From Desulfobulbaceae bacterium (GTDB taxonomy: Bacteria > Desulfobacterota > Desulfobulbia > Desulfobulbales > Desulfobulbaceae), in the NCBI GenBank assembly GCA_007121995.1, contig SKJK01000298.1, forward strand, positions 1 to 7,613: a stretch of 7,613 nucleotides of DNA, written 5' to 3'. A model generated the notes under the pieces. It was not told where the DNA came from. It saw nothing but the letters and a program-made list of their open reading frames with translations, and did not search any database. Position numbers and translations under genes: made by a program. Positions 1 through 5,314 of the stretch are shown piece after piece. Position 1 is the stretch's first letter, and each line of letters opens with the position of its first letter.

Positions 1-1208
1 CCACCGATGTCGACCTGGTGGTGACCAATGCCGGATCATCGTCGGGCAGCGCCGATTATACGGTTCGGATCATCGAAAAGCTGGGCGAGGTTCTGGTCCA
101 CGGCGTGACTATTATGCCCGGCAAACCGACGATTCTGGGTGTAATCGACGACAAACCGGTGGTCGGCATCCCCGGTTATCCGGTCTCGGCAATCATTGCC
201 ATGGAGCAATTCATCCTCCCCCTGCTGGCACAGATGCAGGGCATATACCTCCCGGCCAGGCCTTCCATCCAGGCCATTGTGGCCAAGGACCTGCCCTCCC
301 CTTCCGGCATCGAGGAGTTTCGACGTATGATCGTCGGCCGGATCAGTGGTCAATTCATTGCCGTCCCGCTGAAAAAAGGAGCCGGTGCCATTACCACTCT
401 GACCCGGGCTAACGGCATGCTGCGCATCGATCCTGCCTCAGAAGGGAAAAAACAGGGAGCAACAGTCGCTATAGATCTGCTCGTCCCCGAACCCCAGGTG
501 GAACGTACCATCCTCTGCACCGGCAGTCACGACCTCTGCCTGGACGTGCTCAATGATTTCCTACAGAAAAACGATCCTGCCTATCCCCTGGCCTCGACTC
601 ACATCGGCAGCCTGGGCGGCATCATGGCCCTCAAACAGGGCATGTGCCATTTGGCCGGATCGCACCTGCTTGACCCCAAGGACGGCACGTATAACACCTC
701 CTATATCCGTAAATACCTACCAAATCGAGACATTCGTATCCTGACCCTGGTACATCGTCAGCAAGGTTTCATCGTTCCGGCTGGTAATCCAAAAGGTATC
801 GCCGGCATAACCGATCTGTTCAGGGAAGGGATCTCCTTTATTAACCGGCAGGCCGGTTCAGGCACACGGGTGCTGCTCGATTACGAATTGCAGCGTCACA
901 ATCTCGACGGTGACCTGATCAAAGGCTATGATGAAGACGAATACACCCACATGGCGGTGGCAGTGGCGGTCCTTTCCGGCAAGGTGGATATCGGCCTGGG
1001 CATCAAGAGTGCTGCCAAGGCTTTGGGGTTGGATTTTGTTCCCCTGGTCGAGGAACGGTATGATCTGCTCATCCCCGGAGAACTGTTTCACTCCCCGATG
1101 ATTACTGCGGTGATCACGGTGATCAACTCACCGCTTTTTCAGCAGACAGTGGCACAATTAGGCGGCTACTCCACCCGGGAAACCGGAACAATAGTTGCCT
1201 TGAACTGA
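1..1208 (+). CDS. moeA: MoeA-type molybdopterin molybdenumtransferase with C-terminal PBP-like domain (5' partial)
   Basis: Cytoplasmic enzyme of molybdenum/tungsten cofactor synthesis; MoeA proteins insert the metal oxyanion into adenylylated molybdopterin. The frame is open from the window edge (first whole codon at 3), and the first visible residues already match the middle of the MoeA catalytic domain, so the true start lies upstream; the GTG at 18 is internal. Counting from that GTG, residues 1-75 are the end of the MoCF_biosynth domain, with MPGKP at 33-37 and GIPGYPVSA at 50-58. Residues about 82-155 are MoeA domain IV. Residues about 163-390 resemble the COG1910/PBP_like domain related to molybdate-binding proteins, with THIGSLGG at 194-201 and RQAGSGTR at 277-284. 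Such fusions are known in anaerobes and archaea. The tungstate transporter next door suggests the extra domain senses or delivers the oxyanion (inference). The downstream gene is convergent, and I see no clear terminator in the 105-bp gap. Confidence 0.9.
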   Translation, partial: TDVDLVVTNAGSSSGSADYTVRIIEKLGEVLVHGVTIMPGKPTILGVIDDKPVVGIPGYPVSAIIAMEQFILPLLAQMQGIYLPARPSIQAIVAKDLPSPSGIEEFRRMIVGRISGQFIAVPLKKGAGAITTLTRANGMLRIDPASEGKKQGATVAIDLLVPEPQVERTILCTGSHDLCLDVLNDFLQKNDPAYPLASTHIGSLGGIMALKQGMCHLAGSHLLDPKDGTYNTSYIRKYLPNRDIRILTLVHRQQGFIVPAGNPKGIAGITDLFREGISFINRQAGSGTRVLLDYELQRHNLDGDLIKGYDEDEYTHMAVAVAVLSGKVDIGLGIKSAAKALGLDFVPLVEERYDLLIPGELFHSPMITAVITVINSPLFQQTVAQLGGYSTRETGTIVALN

Positions 1209-1313
1209 GGTTCCGCTATCTGTAGCTCAGCTCAAGGTGACAAAATCGTATACGTTCGCCGGGCGTAAGCAAAAGACTGCCTGATCGTCTGTAGACGGAG
1301 AGCCGGTCAACGG

Positions 1314-1991
1314 TTACACAAAATCAGCGTGTTTCAAGTCGATGTGCATCCAATTGTTCCGCAGTGACGAAGGCTGCCCCAGCAGCAATTTCACCGTTTC
1401 ACTGACTTGGAGACCAGCGACAACAACCACGGTGCAGACAAGCACGGAAGGGGAAGACGTTGAGGATGATCGCGGAACACGATCCGGATATAACCGGGTC
1501 AAAAGATCGTCGCCGGGCAGCTGCACACCCACCTGCCCCCACCAGGCATTGACCGCGCCATGGACCAAAGGCTGCTTTTTTTCACCGCAGAGACGCGCCA
1601 GATCTCGTCTCGCTTCGATACTGTCCAGGCAATCAATCACCGCATCCGCCGCCGGCCAGTCCTCCTGGGGCAAATCCCGGAAGTCGAGGGCCCAGGCGAC
1701 CACCGTGGTCAGGGGATGGATGGAACGGGCCCGCAGGGCGGCGATCTCAGCCTTGTTGCAGCCCAGAGTGGCGGTCAATGCGTTGAGTTGACGGTTGCAG
1801 TTGCTGACAGTGAATACATCGGGGTCAAAAACATCCACCCGGCCCACACCGATGCGAACCAGTTGTTCGATCACATATCCACCAAGACCACCGCAACCAA
1901 CCACGACCACGTGACTATTGTACAGGGTCTGTTGCTGCTTCAGGGTCAGGGCCCCCTGGTTGCGTGCAAATAATTCATCAAAAGGTACCAT
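1314..1991 (-). CDS. ThiF/MoeB/HesA-family E1-like adenylyltransferase
   Basis: E1-like ATP-dependent enzyme that, in this family, adenylates the C terminus of a small sulfur-carrier protein (MoaD or ThiS type). Counting from the ATG at 1991 (225 aa), the nucleotide-binding GCGGLGG is at 32-38, the acidic strand end DPDVF at 56-60, SNCNRQ at 63-68, a conserved-type Lys at 80, and DCLD at 120-123. The two CXXC pairs that bind zinc in MoeB are absent: the first site reads LTRLYP and the second region has a lone Cys186. The frame extends upstream to a GTG at 2072, but the family normally begins just before the F-x-x-L-F-A-R-N motif. A TTGACA promoter candidate also lies inside the extension, and CGAG sits 7 nt before the ATG, so I chose 1991. 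It converges on moeA and diverges from tupA. No MoaD or ThiS gene is visible, so MoeB, ThiF or HesA cannot be distinguished. Confidence 0.85.
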   Translation of the reverse strand: MVPFDELFARNQGALTLKQQQTLYNSHVVVVGCGGLGGYVIEQLVRIGVGRVDVFDPDVFTVSNCNRQLNALTATLGCNKAEIAALRARSIHPLTTVVAWALDFRDLPQEDWPAADAVIDCLDSIEARRDLARLCGEKKQPLVHGAVNAWWGQVGVQLPGDDLLTRLYPDRVPRSSSTSSPSVLVCTVVVVAGLQVSETVKLLLGQPSSLRNNWMHIDLKHADFV

Positions 1992-2055
1992 GGCCAGGCT
2001 CGTTGCGAAACAATCTGTGACAGGCCGCCCATACCAGCGTCCCACAATTGCGCAT

Positions 2056-2085
2056 ACATTAGCTGGCCGCACCTCGGGTTGTCAA
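2056..2085 (-). promoter_or_regulatory. Candidate promoter for the ThiF-like gene
   Basis: On the minus strand, TTGACA (2085-2080) is a perfect -35 match. It is followed after 18 nt by TAATGT (2061-2056), only a 3/6 match to the -10 consensus. Transcription would begin near 2048, giving an untranslated leader of about 57 nt to the ATG at 1991. This is one reason to prefer that ATG over the GTG at 2072. Confidence 0.3.
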
Positions 2086-2098
2086 CAGGTAGAGCATC

Positions 2099-2127
2099 TT
2101 GTTAGTCGTAGCCGGCTCACTATTAAT
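2099..2127 (+). promoter_or_regulatory. Candidate promoter for tupABC
   Basis: TTGTTA (2099-2104; 4/6 match) is followed by an AT-rich stretch at 2121-2130 that offers TATTAA (spacer 16) or ATTAAT (spacer 17) as a -10 element, each a 4/6 match. It is the most promoter-like sequence on the + strand between the divergent genes, but it is weak and could be fortuitous. Confidence 0.25.
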
Positions 2128-2150
2128 AAACGCTTCACCGGATACAAGCA

Positions 2151-2182
2151 AACGGTTACATCACCTAAAAACTGGAACCGTT
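2151..2182 (+). repeat. 7-bp inverted repeat in the tupA leader
   Basis: AACGGTT (2151-2157) and AACCGTT (2176-2182) are perfect inverted repeats separated by 18 nt. They end 12 nt before the tupA Shine-Dalgarno sequence. This could be an operator for a metal-responsive regulator or an RNA hairpin in the leader. It does not resemble the AT-rich ModE box that I know. Chance occurrence of a 7-bp repeat in a region this size is quite possible. Confidence 0.3.
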
Positions 2183-2206
2183 CATCAACAAAACGAGGGT
2201 AAGGCC

Positions 2207-3070
2207 ATGACCATTCGATCCATATCAACATACCTGCTCATCCTGTTGTCCCTCACTTCCAGCCTGGCCCTGGCAGAAGACATGACCCTGAAAATGTCTA
2301 CCACAACCAGCACCGAGGCTTCAGGCCTGCTCGATGTCCTGTTGCCGGCTCTGGAGCAGGACACCGGAATCAAAGTCAAGGTCATCGCCAAGGGCACGGG
2401 AGCAGCAATTCGCGACGGAATCGACGGTAACGTCGACCTTGTTTTCGTCCACGACCCGGAACGGGAGGAAGCCTTTGTGCAGGCCGGTTATGGGACCAGA
2501 CGCTATGCGATCATGCATAACGATTTTGTGATCGTCGGCCCGGAGAACGACCCGGCGGGCATCAAAGGAATGACCAATGGCGCCAAAGCCCTGCAACAGA
2601 TCGCGGCGACGGGGGCTGAATTCATTTCCCGAGGCGACGATTCCGGCACCCACGCCAAGGAGCAGGCATTGTGGCAGGCCTCGGGCGTCCCCTTGACCGG
2701 TACCGAGGCCCCCTTCGTGTATCCGGAAAACAGCAAAGGCTGGTATCTCTCCGTTGGTCAGGGTATGGGGAAAACGCTGACCCTGGCTGACGAAAAACTG
2801 GCCTACACGCTGACGGACCGGGGCACCTATATCAAGTACGCATACGGTCGTGACATTCCGATCGAGATCAGTATTCTCTGTGAGGGAGGAGATGAACTGG
2901 CCAATCCCTACGGCGTTATTCCCGTACACCCCGATAAGCACCCCCATGTCCGCCATGAACGGGCCGAACAAATGGTTCAATGGCTGATTTCAGCCCGGGG
3001 TCAGGAAATTATTGCCGGATACAGGCTGCATGATCAGCAGCTCTTTTTCCCCGACGCCCTGACCAGATAG
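2207..3070 (+). CDS. tupA: Tungstate ABC transporter substrate-binding protein
   Basis: Periplasmic receptor that captures tungstate (possibly molybdate) and hands it to TupBC. The 287-aa product starts at the ATG at 2207, preceded by GAGGG 8 nt upstream; the longer frame from 2099 only adds residues in front of a signal peptide. That peptide is MTIRS, a hydrophobic stretch at 8-22, and a likely cleavage after A23 (ALA/ED). There is no lipobox Cys, so it should be soluble. Mature-protein features are typical of TupA: STTTS at 31-35, with the TTTS motif reported for tungstate binding; GTGAAIRDG at 63-71; the SRGDDSGTH loop at 141-149; GQGMGKTL at 184-191; and NPYGVIPV at 233-240. Length fits the family. 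It is the first gene of tupABC, 5 nt from tupB. Tungstate specificity rests on family resemblance and operon partners; selectivity over molybdate cannot be read from sequence. Confidence 0.92.
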   Translation: MTIRSISTYLLILLSLTSSLALAEDMTLKMSTTTSTEASGLLDVLLPALEQDTGIKVKVIAKGTGAAIRDGIDGNVDLVFVHDPEREEAFVQAGYGTRRYAIMHNDFVIVGPENDPAGIKGMTNGAKALQQIAATGAEFISRGDDSGTHAKEQALWQASGVPLTGTEAPFVYPENSKGWYLSVGQGMGKTLTLADEKLAYTLTDRGTYIKYAYGRDIPIEISILCEGGDELANPYGVIPVHPDKHPHVRHERAEQMVQWLISARGQEIIAGYRLHDQQLFFPDALTR

Positions 3071-3075
3071 AGGCA

Positions 3076-3771
3076 ATGTCCTTTTTTGTCGACAGCTTTA
3101 CCTCAGCCTTCAGGTTGATCTGGACTCTGGATCCTGAACTGCTCACCATTGTCCGGGTATCGCTCTCGGTCAGTTGTACGGCCACGGTATGTGCCGCCCT
3201 GGTCGGAGTGCCCACGGGCTTTATCGTTGCCTACGGGCGTTTACCAGGCAAACGGGCCATTATTACCCTGCTCAACACCCTGCTGGCCTTGCCCACAGTC
3301 GTCATAGGCCTCTTGGTCTATACCTTTATCTCCCGGCGTGGTATTTTTGGCCACCTTGACCTGCTATACACCCAGAAAGCCATGATCATCGGCCAGTTCA
3401 TCCTCATTGTCCCCCTGATCGCCGCCCTGACCGTCGCGGCGGTCAGCCGGGTCGATGAACGCTATCGCAACACCGCCAAAACATTAGGCGCCAATGCCTG
3501 GCAAACCGCTCTGGTTGTACTGCGCGAGGGCCGATTCGGGATCGCCGCTGCTGTTATTTCCGCCTTTGGCCGGGTTATCTCGGAAATCGGGATCGCCATG
3601 ATGCTCGGTGGCAACATCAAAGGCTTTACCCGGACCATGACCACGGCCATGGCCCTTGAATATGACAAAGGTGCGTTTACCCTGGCCGTCGCCCTGGGCA
3701 TGGTGCTGATGGTACTCAGCCTGGGCATGAACATTGTTTTCAATCTCATCCAGGGGAAGGCCCTGCGATAA
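3076..3771 (+). CDS. tupB: Tungstate ABC transporter permease
   Basis: Inner-membrane channel subunit of the tungstate importer. The 231-aa product has about five hydrophobic segments, near residues 24-51, 62-84, 101-124, 155-175 and 198-224. A BPD_transp_1-type cytoplasmic EAA loop lies around 132-152 (NTAKTLGANAW...), where it would dock on TupC. The QFILIVPLIAALT and SEIGIAMMLGGNI segments are characteristic of TupB-like permeases. The start at 3076 follows tupA by 5 nt; GAGG ends only 2 nt before the ATG, a short spacing that suggests reliance on ribosomes finishing tupA. Its stop codon TAA overlaps the next start by one base (TAATG), implying translational coupling with tupC. The length is normal for the family and no frame disruption is seen. 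Confidence 0.92.
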   Translation: MSFFVDSFTSAFRLIWTLDPELLTIVRVSLSVSCTATVCAALVGVPTGFIVAYGRLPGKRAIITLLNTLLALPTVVIGLLVYTFISRRGIFGHLDLLYTQKAMIIGQFILIVPLIAALTVAAVSRVDERYRNTAKTLGANAWQTALVVLREGRFGIAAAVISAFGRVISEIGIAMMLGGNIKGFTRTMTTAMALEYDKGAFTLAVALGMVLMVLSLGMNIVFNLIQGKALR

Positions 3772-4814
3772 TGCTCTATCACCTCACCGGAATCAGGCAG
3801 CGGTTCAATGACCGGACCGTACTGTTAATAGATCATCTGGAGATAGAGGCCGGTCGAATCCATGCCCTGCTCGGTCCCAACGGGGCCGGCAAAACCACCC
3901 TGCTCAGACTCCTAGCCTTTCTCGATGCACCAACTGATGGATTACTACAGTTCTCCGGTCGGGATGTGGGGTATTCCCGGGCGGAGTTACTGCATCTGCG
4001 TCGCCAGGTGGTCTTGGTGGACCAGCATCCGATCATGTTCACCACCACAGTGGCCGGTAATGTCGAATTTGGCCTCAAAGTCCGAAACATCCCTAAGCCG
4101 GCAAGGCGTCGCGCCATTGATGAGGCCCTGGAAACCGTCGGCCTGTTCCGCTATAAACAGGCCCCGGCAAAGGAACTCTCCGGCGGTGAGACCCAGCGAC
4201 TGGCCCTGGCCCGGGCCCTGGCCCTCAAACCTGCTGTCCTCCTCTGTGATGAGCCAACAGCCAGCGTCGACATTGAAAACCAGGCGATCATCGCCGCCCT
4301 GCTGCAACAGATCAACACCGACCATGGCACCACCATTCTTTTTACCACCCACGACCGTGTACAGGCTGCTTCCCTGGCGCAACGGACCCTGATCCTGGAA
4401 AACGGTCGTCCGGTACCGACCAGCCACGAAAACAGGTATACCTGTACCCTGGTTACCGACACGAACGGCACCATCCATTATAATCTGCATGGCCGGGTCT
4501 CTCTTTCTGTGTACGCGGACACAACCATCCATCCTGCGACCACCACTGGCCAGGTCTATATTGATCCGGAAAAGATCACCCTCTCCAGGCATGAAGTCCA
4601 GCAAGCCAGCGGTTCACAGGTCATCGGTACTATTGTCCTGATCATGGCCGAGAGCGGCAAAATCAGGATTGTCGTCCATGTCGGGGTCGTCATGGTGGTC
4701 CTCATGGACCGCACCGCCTATGAACGACAACGCCCTGCTGTCGGCGAAACTGTGGCCCTGCACTTTACCGCCAACGCTATTACCCTCCTTGAACAAAACG
4801 ATCAACGTCCCTGA
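3771..4814 (+). CDS. tupC: Tungstate ABC transporter ATP-binding protein with C-terminal TOBE-like domain
   Basis: ATPase that powers TupAB import from the cytoplasmic face. Over 347 aa it shows Walker A GPNGAGKTT (35-43), Q-loop Q85 in LVDQHP, ABC signature LSGGE (136-140), Walker B VLLCDEP (156-162) and H-loop H194. Residues about 215-345 form an extension. From 261 (QVYIDPEKITLS) to about 340 (LHFTANAITLL) it resembles a TOBE/Mop-type domain, a fold that binds molybdate or tungstate in ModC and in Mop proteins. That fits a protein about 100 residues longer than a bare ATPase domain. The start ATG at 3771 shares its A with the tupB stop, and GGGGAAGG at 3753-3760 supplies the ribosome site. 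The extension may let cytoplasmic oxyanion inhibit transport, as described for ModC (inference). Only a weak hairpin follows the gene. Confidence 0.92.
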   Translation: MLYHLTGIRQRFNDRTVLLIDHLEIEAGRIHALLGPNGAGKTTLLRLLAFLDAPTDGLLQFSGRDVGYSRAELLHLRRQVVLVDQHPIMFTTTVAGNVEFGLKVRNIPKPARRRAIDEALETVGLFRYKQAPAKELSGGETQRLALARALALKPAVLLCDEPTASVDIENQAIIAALLQQINTDHGTTILFTTHDRVQAASLAQRTLILENGRPVPTSHENRYTCTLVTDTNGTIHYNLHGRVSLSVYADTTIHPATTTGQVYIDPEKITLSRHEVQQASGSQVIGTIVLIMAESGKIRIVVHVGVVMVVLMDRTAYERQRPAVGETVALHFTANAITLLEQNDQRP

Positions 4815-4842
4815 TCCCTGGACGACCGCAATCCATCACGAC

Positions 4843-4870
4843 TCTTTGTCCTCGGGAATGTGGCCAAAGA
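4843..4870 (+). terminator. Weak hairpin after tupC
   Basis: TCTTTG (4843-4848) pairs with CAAAGA (4865-4870); after one mismatch, CC (4850-4851) pairs with GG (4862-4863). The stem is AT-rich and no T-run follows (the next bases are ATTAAAAT), so it is a poor intrinsic terminator. It is the best candidate for the end of the tupABC transcript that I can find. Confidence 0.2.
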
Positions 4871-4888
4871 ATTAAAATCCGGGTAGTA

Positions 4889-4917
4889 TTGACAAAAATG
4901 TGCCTGCTGGACATCAT
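4889..4917 (+). promoter_or_regulatory. Candidate promoter upstream of nrfA
   Basis: TTGACA (4889-4894) is a perfect -35 match. It is followed, 17 nt on, by CATCAT (4912-4917), a 4/6 match to the -10 consensus. If used, transcription starts near 4924 and gives nrfA a leader of about 390 nt. I see no clear FNR/CRP-type (TTGAT-N4-ATCAA) or HcpR-type palindrome near it. Confidence 0.35.
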
Positions 4918-5176
4918 CCGTTCAGATGCTGACAACACTCTGTGTGCCCACTGTGTCAGGCCAAAGGCTCGGCCCATGGAGACCCAGACCAGAATCGGCC
5001 CTGTACCAGGAAAGGTCGAGTTTTTGTCAGGTCGGGACCAAGTGCCGAGCTTTTTGAGCAGCGACCAAACCAAAGGAGGTGAACCGGATGCGCACCTGAT
5101 TGCCAAAATACATACATGCCCCCATGAAAGAACACTTTGGAGGAGCCGTCCGCCACTCCTGTATGCGTGAACGATC

Positions 5177-5214
5177 AGTGTGCTTCCCCTGGCGCACTCG
5201 GGACAGGAAGTCCC
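5177..5214 (+). other. Two adjacent hairpins in the nrfA upstream region
   Basis: AGTGTGC (5177-5183) pairs with GCGCACT (5192-5198), 7 bp including one G-U, around an 8-nt loop. One base later GGGAC (5200-5204) pairs with GTCCC (5210-5214) around AGGAA. No T-run follows. An exposed AGGAA loop is the kind of element found in leader RNAs bound by CsrA-type proteins (GGA in a loop), but this is only a suggestion. Confidence 0.3.
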
Positions 5215-5251
5215 CTTATCCCTACAGGAAGCTGGTGAAGAGTTCCAGGTT

Positions 5252-5282
5252 CCGGGTTCATCAACCATGCGATTGCACCCGG
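5252..5282 (+). other. Hairpin 32 nt before the nrfA start
   Basis: CCGGGT (5252-5257) and ACCCGG (5277-5282) form a perfect 6-bp GC-rich stem with a 19-nt loop, ending about 20 nt before the nrfA Shine-Dalgarno. An alternative, exclusive pairing joins GTTCA with the downstream TGAAC. It may shape nrfA leader structure; no function is established. Confidence 0.3.
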
Positions 5283-5314
5283 TGAACAGTTATCCTTGAT
5301 GCAGAGAGGTCACC

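Larger units (their letters stand above)
5088..5285 (+). pseudogene. Possible broken small ORF behind a perfect ribosome site
   Basis: AAAGGAGGTGA (5072-5082) matches the 16S anti-Shine-Dalgarno almost completely and is well placed before the ATG at 5088. That ATG encodes only Met-Arg-Thr before TGA (5097-5099). The same frame then stays open to a TGA at 5283-5285, 66 codons in all. The continuation is basic and Cys-containing (PMKEHFGGAVRHSC, then a part ending QPCDCTR), and I do not recognise it. It may be a nonsense-mutated small gene, a three-codon leader minigene, or coincidence. Readthrough as selenocysteine is not supported, because no good stem-loop follows the TGA. Confidence 0.25.
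4815..5314. other. 500-bp intergenic region between tupC and nrfA
   Basis: No convincing gene lies here. It contains a weak hairpin at 4843-4870, a promoter candidate at 4889-4917, a perfect Shine-Dalgarno with a three-codon frame at 5088, and a run of short hairpins: 5141-5160, 5177-5198, 5200-5214 and 5252-5282. The frames that cross it on either strand have no recognisable motifs, and those longer than about 60 codons lack a ribosome site at their start. It could be a long regulatory leader for nrfA or the eroded remains of a small gene. Confidence 0.6.

Noticed and set aside
1220..1229. TGTAGCTCAG, resembling the start of a tRNA D-arm
   Set aside because: No matching GAGC half of the D-stem, no anticodon arm or T-arm, and no acceptor pairing follow; the gap to the next gene is too short and disordered for a tRNA.
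1285..1298. Small CGTC-TGTA-GACG hairpin between the convergent genes as a terminator
   Set aside because: Only four Watson-Crick pairs and no adjacent T-run on either strand.
1309..2160. The 10-mer AACGGTTACA occurring at 1309-1318 and 2151-2160, flanking the ThiF-like gene
   Set aside because: Many 10-mer coincidences are expected in a window of this size, and one copy overlaps the stop codon of the gene; no wider similarity surrounds the copies.
2099..2206. N-terminal extension of tupA
   Set aside because: It would put 36 residues in front of a clear signal peptide, while a good ribosome site directly precedes the ATG at 2207.
2321..2980. 219-codon open frame on the minus strand inside tupA
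   Set aside because: Antisense shadow of an intact, well-identified gene; no recognisable motif and no ribosome site.
5097..5099. In-frame TGA as a selenocysteine codon
   Set aside because: The sequence just downstream gives only a 4-bp CATG self-pairing with a CCCC loop, unlike a bacterial SECIS stem, and the protein is unrecognised.
4889..5170. 93-codon + strand frame with a CXXC (CAHC) after tupC
   Set aside because: No ribosome site before its TTG or ATG starts, its beginning coincides with the TTGACA element, and the product matches no family I know.
5168..5177. TGA-N4-TCA as an FNR/CRP-type operator for nrfA
   Set aside because: Flanking bases do not match TTGAT-N4-ATCAA or TGTGA-N6-TCACA, and the core alone is too short to be meaningful.
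4780..5268. 162-codon minus-strand frame across the tupC-nrfA gap
   Set aside because: It overlaps the end of tupC, has no recognisable domain or ribosome site, and its composition looks random.
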